The notes under the pieces are model-generated. The model had not been told where the DNA came from and did no database searches. It saw nothing but the letters and a program-made list of their open reading frames with translations. A stretch of DNA of 64,000 nucleotides from Pseudomonas sp. A34-9 (lineage in GTDB: Bacteria > Pseudomonadota > Gammaproteobacteria > Pseudomonadales > Pseudomonadaceae). How positions within the stretch are numbered: the stretch's first letter is position 1; each line of letters starts with the position of its first letter. The DNA lies in assembly GCF_029543085.1 (NCBI RefSeq), contig NZ_CP119967.1, forward strand, positions 5,768,501 through 5,832,500, read 5' to 3'. This document shows positions 58,318-64,000 of the stretch, piece after piece. The position numbers were made by a program, and so were the translations under genes.

Positions 58318-58732
58318 CCCCCTCACACAGCATTATTTTATGTTTTAACTCATTGAATTCGTTGGAAAGGTTTTGCAGCTGAGCATCACCCAACAAACGC
58401 TGGCTCTGAGGCGCGACAGACAACCAATAACCGGCCCCAGAAGCATCCTTCGATGAAGATTGCACATCGACCCCCATTTCGGCCAAACGCTGCTGAAAAA
58501 CTGAAAGAGACTCTTGCCGGGAAAAACCACCGAGGAACAGACACTCCTGCCGTCGAGCCCCCCGCCCCTCCCGAACTTCACCTGTCGTTTCGCTAAGCAA
58601 GCGAATGTCTTGCTGGGAACCTCGATACAAACTGAGAGGCGTTACGTCCTTCGCCCGCAAAGGTGCTTCCTGCTGGTGCCAGACATAATAGAAACCATTA
58701 AGAACGATAAGCAGGAGGAACAACCAACGCAT
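58301..58732 (-). CDS. Small membrane-anchored SPOR-like protein
   Basis: 143 residues from the ATG at 58732 (GAGG five bases upstream). One N-terminal hydrophobic segment (MRWLFLLLIVLNGFYYVW) suggests a membrane anchor, with the rest in the periplasm. The C-terminal half (CLFLGGFSRQESLSVFQQRL ... VDVQSSSKDASGAGYWLSVA) has the spacing of a SPOR domain, which binds denuded peptidoglycan at division sites. It follows coaX by 7 bases, an arrangement common in Pseudomonas. The SPOR assignment is by eye. Confidence 0.78.
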   Translation of the reverse strand: MRWLFLLLIVLNGFYYVWHQQEAPLRAKDVTPLSLYRGSQQDIRLLSETTGEVREGRGARRQECLFLGGFSRQESLSVFQQRLAEMGVDVQSSSKDASGAGYWLSVAPQSQRLLGDAQLQNLSNEFNELKHKIMLCEGVAPAE

Positions 58733-58739
58733 ACAAACC

Positions 58740-59492
58740 TCAGGAAAAAGGACATGCCATAGCCAGCCCCACAAATACCAGGTCAGGAACGACTCTGGCC
58801 CCGGGCGCGACATCTGCGACCAATACAGCATCACCACCAGTTATAAAGACTGCGAAATCTTCCCCCCAGTAGGCGCTCGCCATTTCCAGCTGCGTCAGCA
58901 CAAAACCCCGCAACATTAACGAACACCCACGCTCCACCGCCTCAACGGTGGTGCGCCCAGGTGCATTGCTGGACAGCGCGCGCTCAGCCGCCAGATCTCC
59001 ATAGCGAATCTTACGGGTATGTGTACGTAACTGATTGCGCATCAATGGCATACCAGGACAAATGAAACCGCCCAGATGCTCACCATCAGCAGCAATAAAG
59101 TCAGCCGTTACCGCCGTACCGAAATCGAGCACAAGGCAAGCGCTGCCCGATGCAAGATGAAACCCACCCAGCATGGCCAACCACCTATCAAGCCCTAGAC
59201 GCTCATAGTCTTCATAACCATTTTTGACACCAGATATTTCACGTGCGGACTGCGCACACACCACCGAAATACCGAACTCTCGCTTGATCGCATCGATTAA
59301 TGCATCAGTTTCTTCCGCAGTCCTGACACTAACCAAGCGGCACTTGCGCAGCACAAGCCCGTCAAGGGATCTCAAACTTTCAAGTAACGCCAGATCAGAG
59401 TCGACAACCCCTTCGGAAAAGAGAGCCGCGGGCGCAGCCCTCAGCACTCGCCACTTAATAAAGCTGTTCCCGCAGTCGAGCTCAAGAATCAT
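58740..59492 (-). CDS. coaX: Type III pantothenate kinase
   Basis: 250 residues. [16 protein letters not shown] holds the phosphate-binding loop, DRWLAMLGG is a family motif, and [20 protein letters not shown] carries a catalytic Asp and the second phosphate loop. It phosphorylates pantothenate in the first step of coenzyme A synthesis; the type III enzyme is not feedback-inhibited by CoA. The ATG at 59492 overlaps birA by 11 bases, so the two are coupled. Confidence 0.94.
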   Translation of the reverse strand: MILELDCGNSFIKWRVLRAAPAALFSEGVVDSDLALLESLRSLDGLVLRKCRLVSVRTAEETDALIDAIKREFGISVVCAQSAREISGVKNGYEDYERLGLDRWLAMLGGFHLASGSACLVLDFGTAVTADFIAADGEHLGGFICPGMPLMRNQLRTHTRKIRYGDLAAERALSSNAPGRTTVEAVERGCSLMLRGFVLTQLEMASAYWGEDFAVFITGGDAVLVADVAPGARVVPDLVFVGLAMACPFS

Positions 59493-60435
59493 CACGCAAC
59501 CTCAGGCTGAGCTCACCACCGCTAAAGACTTTTTCCACGCCATCCACCTTCAGGCGCAGCGCACCCTGATTATCTATTCCGAGCACAACACCATCTATCT
59601 GACTGGAACCCGCAATCAACGATACAGGCCGATCATGCCACAAGTGATTAGCCTCCCATTCTGCCTGGAGAACCGAGAAACCATCCGCCTGATGGCGCCG
59701 GATGTAAGCACTTAACTGTTTACTCAGCTCAACCACCAAGGCATTACGATCACTGCTTTTGCCTGACTCAAGCCGGATAGATGTCCATTGCTGATCGACC
59801 TCATCCGATAATTGCATATTCACGTTAATGCCAATGCCCAGCACAACATGGCAAACATCGGCGGGATCTCCGACGAGTTCAAGGAGAATGCCGGCGATTT
59901 TCTTGTTACCTACCAAGACATCGTTGGGCCACTTCAATCCGCTACTTGGCACTCCAAAATTTCGCAGAGTCTGCAAGACAGCCAACCCCACAACAAGACT
60001 CAACCCCTCGAGCTGGCGCATTCCGCCGTCGATACGCAGGACAAGACTGTAATAGAGATTCTCAGCAAATGGACTCACCCATTTGCGACCTCTTCGCCCA
60101 CGTCCAGAGACTTGTCGCTCCGCGAGCACCAAAAAGGGCGCCAAACTACCTTGGCCAATCGCACGCAAGGCCTCAGCATTTGTCGAGTCGACCGAATCCA
60201 GGACAGTCACCGGCCAACCTGGCGCCATTGCCGATATCGCCCGAGAGTCGAGAAGCGTCAATGGCGCAGCCAATTGATAACCCCGCCCACGAACTTTATG
60301 AATGGACAAGCCAAGCTCAGCCTCTAGATGCTGAAGCTGTTTCCATACAGCACTTCGACTTATTCCCAGGGCAACCCCCAGATCCTGACCAGAATGGAAT
60401 CGACCATCCTTCAGAAGGTTCAACAACGTCAGCAT
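59482..60435 (-). CDS. birA: Biotin-protein ligase / biotin operon repressor
   Basis: 317 residues. An N-terminal winged helix ([20 protein letters not shown]) shows the bifunctional repressor type. The ligase core has [23 protein letters not shown] (biotinyl-AMP loop) and [18 protein letters not shown]-terminal SH3-like domain follows. It biotinylates acetyl-CoA carboxylase and represses biotin genes. The gene lies downstream of the rrn terminator on the same strand. Confidence 0.96.
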   Translation of the reverse strand: MLTLLNLLKDGRFHSGQDLGVALGISRSAVWKQLQHLEAELGLSIHKVRGRGYQLAAPLTLLDSRAISAMAPGWPVTVLDSVDSTNAEALRAIGQGSLAPFLVLAERQVSGRGRRGRKWVSPFAENLYYSLVLRIDGGMRQLEGLSLVVGLAVLQTLRNFGVPSSGLKWPNDVLVGNKKIAGILLELVGDPADVCHVVLGIGINVNMQLSDEVDQQWTSIRLESGKSSDRNALVVELSKQLSAYIRRHQADGFSVLQAEWEANHLWHDRPVSLIAGSSQIDGVVLGIDNQGALRLKVDGVEKVFSGGELSLRLRDDS

Positions 60436-60520
60436 GCAGGTCTCGCCTTACAATGAGGCCCGAATAATAGCCATGCCCCGGGCCGTTGCATAGAAATCAA
60501 GCAGATACTTTCCTGCGGGC

Positions 60521-60555
60521 AAAACAAAACCCCAACTGCTTTCGCAATTGGGGTT
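60521..60555 (-). terminator. rrn operon terminator
   Basis: Minus-strand stem AAACCCCAATTGC / GCAGTTGGGGTTT (loop GAAA, one mismatch) followed by TGTTTTG, about a dozen bases after the 5S rRNA. Confidence 0.85.
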
Positions 60556-60566
60556 TCGGAATTTAA

Positions 60567-60682
60567 TCTTGACGATGACCTACTCTCACATGGGGAAACC
60601 CCACACTACCATCGGCGATGCATCGTTTCACTGCTGAGTTCGGGATGGGATCAGGTGGTTCCAACGCTCTATGGTCGTCAAG
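60567..60682 (-). rRNA. rrf: 5S rRNA
   Basis: Minus strand from CTTGACGACCATAGAGCGTT to GTAGGTCATCGTCAAGAT; contains CCGAACTCAGCAGTGAAACG and CCATGTGAGAGTAGGTCATC, standard for Pseudomonas 5S. Ends are placed within a few bases. Confidence 0.93.
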
Positions 60683-60841
60683 AAATTCGGGTACCGAATC
60701 GTGGCCAAATGGCCTCGCTTCAGCAAATTGGGTATGTGACAGCTTTCGGTGTTTTGTGAGCATCGAACTTTCGGTTCGTTTCGTCTTCACACACCGCAAT
60801 CTGATGCTCTCTCGAGTAGTCAAATTGCTTGGGTGTTATAT

Positions 60842-63733
<2,892 letters not shown>

Positions 63734-63877
63734 ATATAACCCCAAGCAATCTGGTTATACTGTGAAGACGACATTCGCCGAAAATTCGAATTTCTCAACT
63801 AAGAGAACTCACAAATTTTACCTTAGCCTGATCCGTTACCAGTGAAAGTAACGTTCAGTCTATCTTTCTATCACATA

Positions 63878-63899
63878 CCCAAATTTTTAAAGAACGAAC
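63878..63899 (-). promoter_or_regulatory. boxA-like antitermination site in the 16S-23S spacer
   Basis: Minus-strand GTTCGTTCTTTAAAAATTTG in the spacer upstream of 23S resembles the boxA element (TGCTCTTTAACA type) used by NusB-S10 to suppress Rho. It lies in the 247-base spacer 63734-63980, which otherwise shows only the processing-stem sequences near the 23S 5' end. Confidence 0.5.
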
Positions 63900-63980
63900 T
63901 AGTCAAAGACTAGAAATCAACATTCATCATCACAGCGATGGAATGCTCATTTCTAAGCTTTCAAACTTCAGAAGCAGTAG

Positions 63981-64000
63981 TGGTGGAGCCAAACGGGATC
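63981..64000 (-). tRNA. tRNA-Ala, 3' end only
   Basis: The minus strand begins GATCCCGTTTGGCTCCACCA, the T arm, acceptor and encoded CCA of tRNA-Ala as found in rrn spacers. The gene is cut by the window end, so the anticodon (expected TGC) is not seen. Confidence 0.75.

Overview
The window comes from a Pseudomonas of the fluorescens group. The evidence is a GC-rich genome, several families of paired palindromic REP elements typical of that group, and the Pseudomonas gene order ssb / MFS / uvrA / ftnA(bfrA) / katA / rplQ-rpoA ... tuf-fusA-rpsGL / rpoCB / rplLJAK / nusG-secE / tRNAs / birA-coaX / rrn. Assignment is by recognition of proteins and gene order, not by database search.

Positions 1-20800 are accessory-to-housekeeping sequence. 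In order they hold the end of an Lhr superfamily-2 helicase gene, a large MscS-type channel, a translationally coupled operon of a DUF72 (YecE) protein with ybhP-clsB-ybhN (phospholipid metabolism), a convergent pair of an alpha/beta hydrolase and a DUF3182 (ATP-grasp-like) protein, a GlxA-type AraC regulator divergent from an isochorismatase-family hydrolase, and the six-gene yjfI-yjfJ-yjfK-yjfL-yjfM-yjfC operon. The yjf operon encodes DUF2170, PspA/IM30, DUF2491, DUF350, DUF1190 and glutathionylspermidine-synthase-like proteins and is preceded by two identical 12-bp palindromes. It is the least understood system here. REP-type repeats sit in almost every intergenic gap of this part and are absent from the ribosomal part.

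Positions 18800-26150 carry DNA maintenance and oxidative/iron stress genes: an MFS-ssb bicistron divergent from uvrA, then a ferritin of the FtnA type (no haem-ligand Met52) and the catalase katA on the minus strand.

Positions 26170-56420 are the ribosomal protein and RNA polymerase superoperon, all on the minus strand. In transcription order it runs secE-nusG, rplK-rplA, rplJ-rplL, rpoB-rpoC, rpsL-rpsG-fusA-tuf, the S10 operon, the spc operon to rpmJ, and the alpha operon ending in rplQ. Sequence-visible promoters of the TTGAxx-17-TAGAAT type lie before rpsL, rpsJ, rpsM and, unusually, inside the spc operon between rpsN and rpsH. Three of these directly follow a hairpin. An L10 leader and an rplL-rpoB attenuator hairpin are visible.

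Positions 56460-58320 hold a tRNA-Tyr/Gly/Thr-tuf-tRNA-Trp cluster with two tandem promoters. The second tuf differs from the first by two residues and by its start codon. Positions 58300-60440 encode birA-coaX and a small SPOR-like membrane protein. Positions 60560-64000 hold 5S and 23S rRNA and the 3' end of tRNA-Ala, the distal part of an rrn operon on the minus strand.
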